Assembly: GCA_945868085.1 (NCBI GenBank)
Contig: CAMBKF010000003.1
Location: 33,119-97,118, forward strand
Source of the DNA: an uncultured Oscillibacter sp.
Lineage (GTDB): Bacteria; Bacillota; Clostridia; Oscillospirales; Oscillospiraceae
Direction of reading: 5' to 3'
Length of the DNA: 64,000 bases
Positions within the stretch are counted from its first letter, which is position 1; each line of letters opens with the position of its first letter. A model generated the notes under the pieces. It had not been told where the DNA came from. It made no database searches and was given only the letters and a program-made list of their open reading frames with translations. This document shows positions 27,824 through 36,879 of this stretch, piece by piece. The translations under genes and the position numbers were made by a program.

Positions 27824-28584
27824 GCGTGATGGAGATGCCCGCCGCCCCTGCGGGAACGCTGGCGCAGCAGGTGCAGCAGCAGTACACCTATTTATTTCGG
27901 CTGGCGCAGGCGCTGAACCGGGCCATGGAGCAGGTGGAGGGCACTGCCGGGGCGCAAGTGGTGCAGGCGCAGCGGGCGAAGGCCAGCAGCCGGGAGGCCC
28001 GGGAGGAACGGGCGCGCCAGGCGGCGACGCTGAAGAGCCTCATCATCAAGTCGGCGGACGTGGTGCGGCAGGAGATGGAGCAGCTGGCCACGGAGCTGAA
28101 GGGGAGCTATGTGGCACAATCGGAATTCGGCGACTATTTGGAGAGAATCAGCCAGCGGATCGAGGCGGACCCCAGCCAGCTGAGCCAGTATTTTAAGTTT
28201 GCCTCGGACATCCGGGCGGATGTGGACCGGGTGGGGGTGGACTTTGCCTCCTACAAGACCGACGTGGAGGGGTACATCCGCCAGGGCATTGTGGGCTATG
28301 ACGGCACCGTGCCCATTATCGGCATCGCCATCGGCCAGGACATCCGCACCAGTCAGACCGGTGTGGAGACGGAGCAGGGCGTGTACGACGTCATCGACAA
28401 GAGCAGCAATATGTCCGTGTGGACCACGGAGAAGCTGTCGTTCTACATCGGCGGGCAGGAGACGGCGTATTTTTCCAACGGCAAGCTCACCGTGGCCCAG
28501 ATCGCTGCGGACCGCATCACCGGCGCGGGGAAATGGGACGTGAGCTTCACCAGCGGGGTGAAATTCAAATGGATCGGAGGATGA
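27820..28584 (+). CDS. phage minor structural protein (coiled-coil N-terminus, tail-associated C-terminus)
   Basis: GTG start overlapping previous stop; KLSFYIGGQETAYFSNGKLTVAQIAADRIT resembles prophage tail proteins. Confidence 0.65.
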   Translation: MSVMEMPAAPAGTLAQQVQQQYTYLFRLAQALNRAMEQVEGTAGAQVVQAQRAKASSREAREERARQAATLKSLIIKSADVVRQEMEQLATELKGSYVAQSEFGDYLERISQRIEADPSQLSQYFKFASDIRADVDRVGVDFASYKTDVEGYIRQGIVGYDGTVPIIGIAIGQDIRTSQTGVETEQGVYDVIDKSSNMSVWTTEKLSFYIGGQETAYFSNGKLTVAQIAADRITGAGKWDVSFTSGVKFKWIGG

Positions 28585-28588
28585 GGAA

Positions 28589-30526
28589 ATGGCCACCAGC
28601 GGCGTTATCAGTACAAATGTGAAATATGGCTCATGCTTTTGGGTAAAATGGGCCATCTCCGGCAGCCAGAGCATCGCCGACAACAAGACCACCATCGCCT
28701 GGTCCTGCGGCCTGACCCCGGGGGAACAGTATTACACCAACGCCATCAAGATGTCGGAGGTGACGATTGCCGGCGTGAAGGTATACGCCGGCGGCACCTA
28801 CTCCAACATTACGGACTACGAGGACCGCACCTTCGCCTCGGGAACGCTGGAGCTGAGCCACAACGCAGACGGCACCAAGAGCTTTACCGTGGCGGCCTTT
28901 TCCGGATGGCTGTACGGCAACGGCGATTACACCGCCGCCGCCAAGAGCTACACCCTGCCCACCATACCCCGGGCCACCACACCCAATATCGGGCCGGTGA
29001 CCATCGGCGGCAAGGCGACCATCAGCCTGCCCCGGGCGTCTACGGCCTTTACCCATACGCTGAGCTACAGCTTTGGCAGCGCGTCGGGGACCATTGCCAC
29101 CAAGGCGGGGAGCAGCTATACCTGGACCGTGCCGGAGAGCCTGGCGACGCAGATCACAAGCAAGCTCAGCGGCACCGGGACCCTGACCTGCAAGACCTAC
29201 AAGGGCAGCACGCTCATCGGCACGAAGTCGGTATCCTTCAAGGCGACGGTGCCGGGCAGCATGAAACCCACTTTGACCACGGGCTGGGCTACAGTGACCT
29301 ACGACAACAGCGGCACCAAGGCCAGCACCATTGCGGCGTGGGTGCAGGGCTACTCCAAGGCCAAGGCCACCTTCAGCAGCGGCAAGGTCACCTGCAAGCA
29401 GGGGGCCACGGTGAAGGGATACTCCATCACCTATCTGGGTAAGACCGTGTCGGTCAGCCCGTACCGGACGGGGACCATCACGGCTACCTCCGCCAAGGTG
29501 CGCTGCACGGTGACGGACAGCCGGGGACTTGCGGCCTATGAGGACTTTTCCATTACGCTGCTGGCCTACGCCAGGCCGGCGCTGAACGGGGTGAAACTGT
29601 ACCGCTCGGACGCCGAGGGCAAGGCGGCGGACAGCGGCACGCACATCGCGGGCATCGCCACGGCGAAGTATTCGGCCCTGGGCGGGAAGAACGCGGTGAC
29701 CATCAAGGGCTACTGGAAAAGTGTGGGCGGCAGCTACGGCAGCGGCGTGACCATGCAGGCCGGGACGGCGAAGGTCATCAGCGGCAGCACGGAGCTCAGT
29801 ACGGAGAAAAGCTATACGGCAAAGATCATCGCCACCGACAGCCTGGGGAACACCGCCTCCTACGAGGCGACCATCCCCACGGAGAAGGTGGCCTTTCACC
29901 TGAAGGCGGGGGGAGACGGCGCCGCCTTCGGCAAGATGGCGGAAAAGTCCAAGGCGGTGGAGCTGGCGCCGGACTGGGCGCTCCACGCGGGGCGAATGCT
30001 CTACATGGGTGGCAGCAAGGCGACGAACACGGAGAAGGACATATACTTTCAGACCATGGACGGGGCCACCTACCCCCACAACGTGGGCGTTTTTGGCGGC
30101 AATGGGGAATCCACGGCGGCCTGGGGCGTCTACGACTCCAAAAACAGCCGCAGCGTGATCCGCTACGACGATGTGGCGGGGACGTTGACGCTGCTGGGCC
30201 AGGGCCTGGGGCCGGTGAACCTGACGGTCAGCGCGTCCGGATCGAGTTTAAAGAGCTTCAGCGCCACGGCCCTGCACTCTGCCATGCTGGGAATTGGTTT
30301 TTTGCGGGTGTCGGGAGAGACTAATGCTGCGCTAACGGCGGATACGACATACGACATTGCCAGCATAGGCGAGCACATCCCCACGGCCACCTATGCCCTG
30401 AGCGTGTACTGCCAGAAATCCCTGGATGCGCGGCTGACCACCTCCGGGGTCATACAGATCCGGCCCAAAGAGGCCATTGCCGCAGGGTACGGCATTTACA
30501 TCGCCGGAATGTGGATCGCAAAATGA
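28589..30526 (+). CDS. DUF859 family phage minor structural protein (putative adhesin)
   Basis: MATSGVISTNVKYGSCFWVKWAISGSQSIADNKTTIAWSCGLTPG...; S/T/G-rich beta repeats. Confidence 0.75.
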   Translation: MATSGVISTNVKYGSCFWVKWAISGSQSIADNKTTIAWSCGLTPGEQYYTNAIKMSEVTIAGVKVYAGGTYSNITDYEDRTFASGTLELSHNADGTKSFTVAAFSGWLYGNGDYTAAAKSYTLPTIPRATTPNIGPVTIGGKATISLPRASTAFTHTLSYSFGSASGTIATKAGSSYTWTVPESLATQITSKLSGTGTLTCKTYKGSTLIGTKSVSFKATVPGSMKPTLTTGWATVTYDNSGTKASTIAAWVQGYSKAKATFSSGKVTCKQGATVKGYSITYLGKTVSVSPYRTGTITATSAKVRCTVTDSRGLAAYEDFSITLLAYARPALNGVKLYRSDAEGKAADSGTHIAGIATAKYSALGGKNAVTIKGYWKSVGGSYGSGVTMQAGTAKVISGSTELSTEKSYTAKIIATDSLGNTASYEATIPTEKVAFHLKAGGDGAAFGKMAEKSKAVELAPDWALHAGRMLYMGGSKATNTEKDIYFQTMDGATYPHNVGVFGGNGESTAAWGVYDSKNSRSVIRYDDVAGTLTLLGQGLGPVNLTVSASGSSLKSFSATALHSAMLGIGFLRVSGETNAALTADTTYDIASIGEHIPTATYALSVYCQKSLDARLTTSGVIQIRPKEAIAAGYGIYIAGMWIAK

Positions 30527-30554
30527 GGAGAATGAAACAAAAGGAGGCTGAATT

Positions 30555-31664
30555 ATGGCGAGAAAACTTTGGCGGGGCAACACGGGCAGCTCCGTGGTGG
30601 AGCTGCAGCAGAAACTGAATCAGAACGGATACCACCTGGATGAGGACGGCGTGTTCGGCAGCAACACCTACAAGGCTGTGGTGGATTACCAGAAAAAGAA
30701 CAAGCTGCTGGTGGACGGCGTGGTGGGCGACGAGACCTGGGGGAGCCTGAACAAGGCACAGCAGCAGGCCGCCGCGCCCGCAAAGCCCACCACGGGCAAG
30801 GACGTGATGAAGGGCGTGTCGGACGAGACCTACAATAAGCTGCACCAGCTGGAGCAGGGGTATGTGCCGTCGGACGAGGTGAAGGCGGCGCAGGAGATGC
30901 GCAGAAGCATGGAGGCGCTGCAGCCGGGGGAATACAAGTCCTCCTTTGAGGATGAGCTGTCACAGCTCTATGAGCAGATCGCCCAGCGCAAGCCGTTTGC
31001 CTATGACCCGCAGACAGACGCACAGTACAAAAACTACGCGTATCAGTATGCTCGGAAGGGGCGGGACGCCATGGAGGACACCATGGGCACCGCTGCCGGA
31101 CTGACGGGCGGTTATGCCTCCAGCTACGCCCAGACGGCGTCCCAGCAGGCCTATGACCGCTATATGCAGGAGCTGGCGGGGCTGATGCCGGAGCTGGAAA
31201 GCAGCGCCCGGCAGCGGGATCAGGATCAGCGCAACTGGCTGACGCAGCGGTACGAGCAGGTGAGCGAGCAGGAGCAGGCGGCCTACAAGCGCTATCAGCA
31301 GGAGCAGGCGGACTGGCAGGAGAGCTACGACCGGGCCGGCAAGGAGGCGGACGCCCTGCGGGAGCAGGAGTATGCCGACTACAAGCTGATGCTGCAGCAC
31401 TACACGAGCAAGGCCAACGCGGAGCAGAAGGCCTCCGGCGATGTCCGGGCCAATTCCGGCGCCGCGGCAAAGACGGAAAAGAAAACGACCCTCAGCTCTA
31501 CGGCCATGGAGAGCCTGCAGCGGGCCATGGGAAACTATCTCAAGGGCGGAAAGACCCAGGAGGCTGCGGCCCTGGCACAGCAGTATGGCAGCCGCATGAC
31601 GGCCATGCAGAAAAAGCGGCTGAAGAAGCTGTTTGGCACATACGGCACGAATTTGGCCATATGA
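30555..31664 (+). CDS. peptidoglycan-binding domain protein with long coiled-coil/Q-rich region
   Basis: VVELQQKLNQNGYHLDEDGVFGSNTYKAVVDYQKKNKLLVDGVVGDETWGSL; GTAAGLTGGYASSYAQTASQQAYDRYMQEL. Confidence 0.8.
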   Translation: MARKLWRGNTGSSVVELQQKLNQNGYHLDEDGVFGSNTYKAVVDYQKKNKLLVDGVVGDETWGSLNKAQQQAAAPAKPTTGKDVMKGVSDETYNKLHQLEQGYVPSDEVKAAQEMRRSMEALQPGEYKSSFEDELSQLYEQIAQRKPFAYDPQTDAQYKNYAYQYARKGRDAMEDTMGTAAGLTGGYASSYAQTASQQAYDRYMQELAGLMPELESSARQRDQDQRNWLTQRYEQVSEQEQAAYKRYQQEQADWQESYDRAGKEADALREQEYADYKLMLQHYTSKANAEQKASGDVRANSGAAAKTEKKTTLSSTAMESLQRAMGNYLKGGKTQEAAALAQQYGSRMTAMQKKRLKKLFGTYGTNLAI

Positions 31665-31667
31665 GAA

Positions 31668-31710
31668 AAGCACCCCCTTCCTGCTCTTGGGAAGGGGCGC
31701 TTTTTATGAA
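31668..31710 (+). terminator. Terminator at the end of the phage cassette
   Basis: agc(a)ccccttcc-tgctctt-gggaaggggcgcttttt. Confidence 0.75.
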
Positions 31711-31731
31711 GCGGGCTGGATGGCAGGGGGC

Positions 31732-31759
31732 TTGACAGGGAAACGGTTTTTGCTACAAT
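31732..31759 (+). promoter_or_regulatory. sigma-A type promoter
   Basis: TTGACA - 16 nt - TACAAT. Confidence 0.6.
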
Positions 31760-31787
31760 AGGAGCAGAACTGGGAAAGGAACGGTGT

Positions 31788-32798
31788 ATGGACGGATTTT
31801 ACTACAAAGGACTGAACCGGGAGGAAAAGTCCGCCTATGAGCAGATGCGGGCGGGATTTGAGAGCCTTGCACCCGCCATCCGGGTGACGCGGCTGGAGCC
31901 GGCGCGGCTGGCGGAGGTCTACCTGCGGCTGAAGCTGGATACGCCGCTGCTGTTTTATGTGACGGGGTACAGCTACCGGTTTTATCCCGGGGCGGGACAT
32001 GTGGAGCTGCTGCCGGAATACCTGTTTGACAGGGGGAAGATCCGCACCAATCAGCAGGCCATAGCCGCCCGCATAGAGCGGCTCACCCGGCCCCTGCGGG
32101 GAAAAAGCCAGCTGGAAAAGGAGATGGCCATCCACGACTTCATACTGGACGGCGTCCGCTATGACAAGCTGAAGAAATCCTATTCCCATGAGATCATCGG
32201 CCCCCTGACCCAGGGGGTGGGCGTGTGCGAGGGCATCGCCAAAACGGTGAAGGTGCTGTGTGACGCAGCGGGGGTGGAGTGCATCATCGCCCTCAGCGAG
32301 GCAAACCCGGAAAGAGGTGTACGCTACCGCCATACCTGGAATGTACTCACAATAGACGGAAAGCGATACCATATGGATGCCACCTTTGATAACTCCCTGC
32401 AGCGAGGCGTCCATCGGTATGACTACTTCAACCTGGATGACAGGCACATTTTCCTGGATCATGAGGCGCTGGTGCTGCCGGTGCCGGAATGCACGGAGGA
32501 CAAGGGGTATTATTACCGCTCTGTTTCCCTGACGAAAACGGAGGACGTGGCAAACCGCGTGCGCCAGGCGCTGCGAAAAAAGCAGAAGCAGTTTGTGTTC
32601 CACTGGCGTGGCGGCGGGCTGAACCGGGAGATCCTGAACGAGATTCTAGAGAAGGCTGCGGAGGAGGCAGGTAAGAAGGGCCTGCAGGTGAGCTGCGCTG
32701 TGAATGTGCGCCAGGCGGTGATCCAGCTGGATTTCGGCACGGCCCGGGAGACGGAGCTGCAGCAGCCGGACGAGGGGCAGGAGGACGCAGAGACATGA
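31788..32798 (+). CDS. transglutaminase-like domain protein
   Basis: GVCEGIAKTVKVLCDAAGVECIIAL...YRHTWNVLTIDGKRYHMDATFD (Cys-His-Asp). Confidence 0.85.
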   Translation: MDGFYYKGLNREEKSAYEQMRAGFESLAPAIRVTRLEPARLAEVYLRLKLDTPLLFYVTGYSYRFYPGAGHVELLPEYLFDRGKIRTNQQAIAARIERLTRPLRGKSQLEKEMAIHDFILDGVRYDKLKKSYSHEIIGPLTQGVGVCEGIAKTVKVLCDAAGVECIIALSEANPERGVRYRHTWNVLTIDGKRYHMDATFDNSLQRGVHRYDYFNLDDRHIFLDHEALVLPVPECTEDKGYYYRSVSLTKTEDVANRVRQALRKKQKQFVFHWRGGGLNREILNEILEKAAEEAGKKGLQVSCAVNVRQAVIQLDFGTARETELQQPDEGQEDAET

Positions 32799-32860
32799 CG
32801 GATGCCCACCTGTGAGACGGGAAATGGGCCCTGGGGCTCATAGAATAAGGAGGATTTGTG

Positions 32861-33451
32861 ATGGCAAAGAAGGCGGGGCGGAACACAAAGGCGCGGATCG
32901 TGGCGGCGGCGTGGAAGATGTTTTACGAGCAGGGGTATGAGGACACCACGGTGGAGGACATCGTGTTTGAATCCGAGACCTCCAAGGGGTCGTTTTACCA
33001 TTACTTTGACGGCAAGGACGCGCTGCTGGGATCCCTGTCGGTGCTGTTTGACGAAAAGTACGAGGAGCTGCGGCCCCAGCTGGATCCGGAGGCGGACGCG
33101 GTGGACACACTAGCGTTCCTGAATCGGGAGGTATTCGGCATGATCGACAACAGCGTGTCCATGGAGCTGCTGGCAAGGCTGCTGTCCTCCCAGCTGGTGA
33201 CCCGGGGTGAAAAGCATCTGCTGGACCGGAGCCGCACCTATTTTAAGCTGCTCTATCAGATCATCCGAACGGGTCAAAGCCGGGGCCAGCTGCGCACGGA
33301 CATGACTGCCAATGAGATCGTGAAGGCTTACGCCATGTTTGAGCGAGGACTGATGTATGACTGGTGCCTCAGCGGCGGCGAATACGCCCTGAGCCGGTAC
33401 AGCGCCCTGATGATGCCGATGTTTTTGCAGGGATTCCGGGTGACCGAGTGA
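32861..33451 (+). CDS. TetR/AcrR family transcriptional regulator
   Basis: NTKARIVAAAWKMFYEQGYEDTTVEDIVFESETSKGSFYHYFDGKDALL. Confidence 0.92.
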   Translation: MAKKAGRNTKARIVAAAWKMFYEQGYEDTTVEDIVFESETSKGSFYHYFDGKDALLGSLSVLFDEKYEELRPQLDPEADAVDTLAFLNREVFGMIDNSVSMELLARLLSSQLVTRGEKHLLDRSRTYFKLLYQIIRTGQSRGQLRTDMTANEIVKAYAMFERGLMYDWCLSGGEYALSRYSALMMPMFLQGFRVTE

Positions 33452-33531
33452 ATTCTTAGAAATATTTTTTTCGAACTTGCTGCGGTATTGAAAATGGTCC
33501 ATAAAAAAATATATATAAAATAAGAAGATTT

Positions 33532-33583
33532 TTGACTTTATACAGAACGATGTATAGAATTCATTCTATACATCGTTCTGTAT
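33532..33583 (+). promoter_or_regulatory. putP promoter overlapped by a perfect 44-bp palindrome (double TetR-type operator)
   Basis: TTGACT-17-TAGAAT; ATACAGAACGATGTATAGAAT-tc-ATTCTATACATCGTTCTGTAT. Confidence 0.8.
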
Positions 33584-33650
33584 TTCGTTCTTGTTATGTT
33601 TGTGTTATACTTGCCTGCGTTAAGCTAAGAATACGTTAGGAGTAAAAGCT

Positions 33651-35108
33651 ATGATAATCAGCGAAGTTATTGTATTTGTGGTCTATTTGATCTTTATGCT
33701 GTCCATCGGCGTGTATTTCTTTATTAAGAACCGCAATGGCGGCGAGAAGACTTACTTCCTGGGCGGCCGTCAGATGGGTCCCTGGGTCACGGCCCTGTCT
33801 GCAGGCGCCTCCGACATGAGCGCCTGGGTGCTCATGGGCCTGCCTACCTCCATCTACGCCCTGGGCGTGGGACAGGTGTGGATCTCCGTGGGCCTGGCCA
33901 TCGGCTACACCATTAGTTGGATCGTGGAGGCGCCCCGGCTGCGGCGGTTCTCCATTGTGGCCAATGACTCCATTACCATCCCCCAGTACCTGACCAACCG
34001 GTTCCTGTCCAAGTCCAAGGCCCTGCAGATCATCTGCGCGGTGATCTTCCTGGTGGCTTACACCGTGTATGCCGCCTCCAGCGTGAAGGCCTGCGGTACC
34101 CTCTTCAACACCGTCATCGGTATGGATGAGACGGCGGCTATGTACCTGGCTTCCATTATTATCATTGCCTATACCTTCCTGGGCGGCTTTTCCGCCGTGT
34201 GCTGGACGGACTTTTTCCAGGGTATGCTGATGCTGGGTGCGCTGCTCATCGCCCCGATCTTTGCCCTGTTTATGCTCCAGGGCGCGGGTGTGCATCCTGT
34301 GGATACCCCCAACTATTTCAATGCCTTCGGCAACTGGAAGGATGTTGTGTCCGGCCTGGGCTGGGGCCTTGGCTACTTCGGCATGCCCCATATCATCATC
34401 CGCTTCATGTCCCTGGAATCCCAGAAGAGCCTGAAGAAGTCCGCCAAGATCGGCATTACCTGGACGGTGCTGATCGTTATCTTTGCTGCCGCGGTGGGTA
34501 TCATCGGCCGCCTGTTCCTGGGCTATGATGAGTCCATCAACGGCCACTCCCTGGTGTTCATCACCATGGTGCGCAAGATCTTCCCGGGCGTGATCTCCGG
34601 CCTGCTGCTGTCGGCTGTGCTGGCGGCATCTATGTCCACGGCGGATTCTCAGCTGCTCATGGCTGCCAGTGCCTTTGCCAGCGATGTGTATAAGCCCGTG
34701 TTCCGCAAGGGCAAGGCCAGCGACAAGGAGATGATGTGGGCGGGCCGTATCGTGGTTCTGATCATTGCTGTGGTGGCGCTGCTCATCGCCTCCGACCCCA
34801 AATCCGGCAGCATCATGTCCCTGGTGTCCAACGCGTGGGGCGTGTTCGGCGCGGCCTTCGGCCCGGCCATTATGCTGAGCCTGTTCTGGAAGCGGTTCAC
34901 CTTTGCTGGTGCTGTGGCCGGCATCGTTGTGGGTGCGGCTGTGGATGGCCTGTGGCTGGCCTTCCTGTCCGGCACGGGCATCTATGAGATCATCCCCGCC
35001 TTTGCTGCCAGCATGCTCGCCGCCGTCGTGGCTTCCCTGCTGAGCAAGAAGCCCGGCAAGGACGTAGAGGAGCTGTTCGACAAGGCTGCGAAGTTTGAGG
35101 AAGAATAA
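33651..35108 (+). CDS. putP: sodium/proline symporter (SSS family)
   Basis: YFLGGRQMGPWVTALSAGASDMSAWVLMGLPTSIYALG, STADSQLLMAASAFASDVYK. Confidence 0.93.
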   Translation: MIISEVIVFVVYLIFMLSIGVYFFIKNRNGGEKTYFLGGRQMGPWVTALSAGASDMSAWVLMGLPTSIYALGVGQVWISVGLAIGYTISWIVEAPRLRRFSIVANDSITIPQYLTNRFLSKSKALQIICAVIFLVAYTVYAASSVKACGTLFNTVIGMDETAAMYLASIIIIAYTFLGGFSAVCWTDFFQGMLMLGALLIAPIFALFMLQGAGVHPVDTPNYFNAFGNWKDVVSGLGWGLGYFGMPHIIIRFMSLESQKSLKKSAKIGITWTVLIVIFAAAVGIIGRLFLGYDESINGHSLVFITMVRKIFPGVISGLLLSAVLAASMSTADSQLLMAASAFASDVYKPVFRKGKASDKEMMWAGRIVVLIIAVVALLIASDPKSGSIMSLVSNAWGVFGAAFGPAIMLSLFWKRFTFAGAVAGIVVGAAVDGLWLAFLSGTGIYEIIPAFAASMLAAVVASLLSKKPGKDVEELFDKAAKFEEE

Positions 35109-35120
35109 GTTGTTATAAAA

Positions 35121-35152
35121 AATGCCGCGGCTCTGCCGCGGCATTTTCTTGC
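35121..35152 (+). terminator. Terminator after putP
   Basis: aaaatgccgcgg-ctct-gccgcggcatttt. Confidence 0.85.
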
Positions 35153-35252
35153 GGGAAATGGCGAAAAAAATGACAGGCAGATACACAATTTCGCTGTAGA
35201 CATTTTCGCCAAAACAGCTATAATAGGTAAAAAAGCATAAGGAGGACGCCAT

Positions 35253-35966
35253 ATGTACTATCAGATAGCGCCGGAAGTGTTTGAAAAGCTGCCTGCGACC
35301 TGCTTTGGCGCTGTGGCGGTGCGGGGACTGGATAATAGCCGGACCATCCCGGAGCTGGAGGAACTGCTGCAGAAGAATATCCGGGACTGTGAGGCCTATT
35401 TCGCGGACAAAAAACCCAAGGAGACGGCGGACATTCTGCCCTATCGGGAGGCTTTTCGCGCCCTGGGCATCAACCCCAATAAATATCTGTGCTCCATTGA
35501 GGCACTGCTGACCCGTATCGCCAAGGGAAAGGGCTTTCCCTGCATTAATGCGGCGGTGGATCTGGGCAACGCCATCTCCATCGGGCATCGACTGCCCATC
35601 GGCGCCCATGACATCGACTCCCTGGAGGGCGGCCTGGAGGTGCGGCCTGCCCGGCCGGGTGATACCTTTGTGGCCTTCGGCGAAACGGAGGAGGAGAGCC
35701 CCGACCAGGGGGAGATCGTCTATGCCTCCGGCCGCCAGGTGCGCACCCGGCGGTGGACCTGGCGGCAGAGTGAGCGGGGCAAGATCACCCGGGAGACCAC
35801 GGCCATCCTATACCCAATCGACGGCTTCACCGACGTGAATGAGAGCGAAGTACGAGCGGCCACGGAGGAGTTCGTCACGCTGCTGCGCAGATTTTTCGGC
35901 GCGGATGTGGAGATCGAGACCGGTTTCGTGGACAGGGATCACCCGCGGTTTGATTTTTTCGGGTAA
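35253..35966 (+). CDS. B3/B4 tRNA-binding domain protein (PheT-like domain)
   Basis: PYREAFRALGINPNKYLCSIEALLTRIAKGKGFPCINAAVDLGNAISIGHRLPIGAHDID. Confidence 0.88.
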   Translation: MYYQIAPEVFEKLPATCFGAVAVRGLDNSRTIPELEELLQKNIRDCEAYFADKKPKETADILPYREAFRALGINPNKYLCSIEALLTRIAKGKGFPCINAAVDLGNAISIGHRLPIGAHDIDSLEGGLEVRPARPGDTFVAFGETEEESPDQGEIVYASGRQVRTRRWTWRQSERGKITRETTAILYPIDGFTDVNESEVRAATEEFVTLLRRFFGADVEIETGFVDRDHPRFDFFG

Positions 35967-35978
35967 ACATATTCTGCA

Positions 35979-36018
35979 TAAAAAAGCAAGCGGCTCCCGG
36001 GCGGGAGCCGCTTATTTT
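35979..36018. terminator. Hairpin terminator
   Basis: aagcggctcccgggcgggagccgctt. Confidence 0.8.
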
Positions 36019-36034
36019 GCGCACAAATTGAACT

Positions 36035-36682
36035 TCAGGTTGGGAGGCCCAGCTCAGAGGGAAGGTAGCAGCGGTGCCAAAGACCGGAATAGTAGAGGTA
36101 CATATGACCATCCAGCAGGCCGTAGTCGCCGCCGACACACTCGGGAACGGTGGATTGATGGCCCACCACGGGCGGGTGGTCGCCGGGCAGGTAGGAGGTG
36201 ATCTGTCCCTGGACTTCAACATCCCGGACATCTGCCACCTCATCCCGGCAGTAGTACACCTGGCCGTCGGTGTTGATGATAAAGGTGTAGGGCTCGTAGG
36301 ATCCGGAGGCGGAGATGTGGCCGGTGCAGGGATCCGTGTCCTCCATAGGCGTGCATAGATGCCAGGTGCGGCTGCTGTATATGTACATTTGGCCGCCAAA
36401 AGTGCCGAAAGGTTTGTTGATGCAGGCGGGGTTATTGGACTGGCCGTCGGCCTTGGGGAGATGGTCCTCCGCCACGCAGGCGGTGACCCAGCCCAGAACC
36501 TCCACCTCGTCCAGGGGGACTTCCTGGTCGGAAAAGCTGTAAAGCCGACTGTCAATGCGCACGGCGTAGGTGCGGCAGCAGTCACGGCCAACGTCACGGC
36601 CGTAGGGGGCGGCCAGCCATTTGCAGCCCGTCAGGGTCAGCAGCAGGCACAGGGCCAGGAGGGTCCTTCCGGCGTTTTTCAT
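36035..36682 (-). CDS. hypothetical lipoprotein
   Basis: MKNAGRTLLALCLLLTLTGCKW lipobox. Confidence 0.7.
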   Translation of the reverse strand: MKNAGRTLLALCLLLTLTGCKWLAAPYGRDVGRDCCRTYAVRIDSRLYSFSDQEVPLDEVEVLGWVTACVAEDHLPKADGQSNNPACINKPFGTFGGQMYIYSSRTWHLCTPMEDTDPCTGHISASGSYEPYTFIINTDGQVYYCRDEVADVRDVEVQGQITSYLPGDHPPVVGHQSTVPECVGGDYGLLDGHMYLYYSGLWHRCYLPSELGLPT

Positions 36683-36799
36683 GAGAGTCTCCTTTCGGTG
36701 ATTTGGATGGCTGATTTTTCCTATTTAACTATATTATACACAGAAAGGACATGCTTTTGAGAAGCTTTTTGGCAATTTCGGCATTTTTATAGATATACA

Positions 36800-36868
36800 C
36801 AAAAACCCTTGCCGTGATTCAACAAAATGACGGGATGATCGTCACCGGTGAATACACGGCAAGGGAAT
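36800..36868 (-). terminator. Large-loop hairpin downstream of the FMN oxidoreductase
   Basis: cccttgccgtg...cacggcaaggg with long loop then TTTTTG on the minus strand. Confidence 0.55.
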
Positions 36869-36879
36869 TGCGTTTTAAC

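Noticed and set aside
33636-35609. 657-aa minus-strand ORF opposite putP
   Set aside because: His/Gly/Asp-rich antisense artefact with no recognisable domain.
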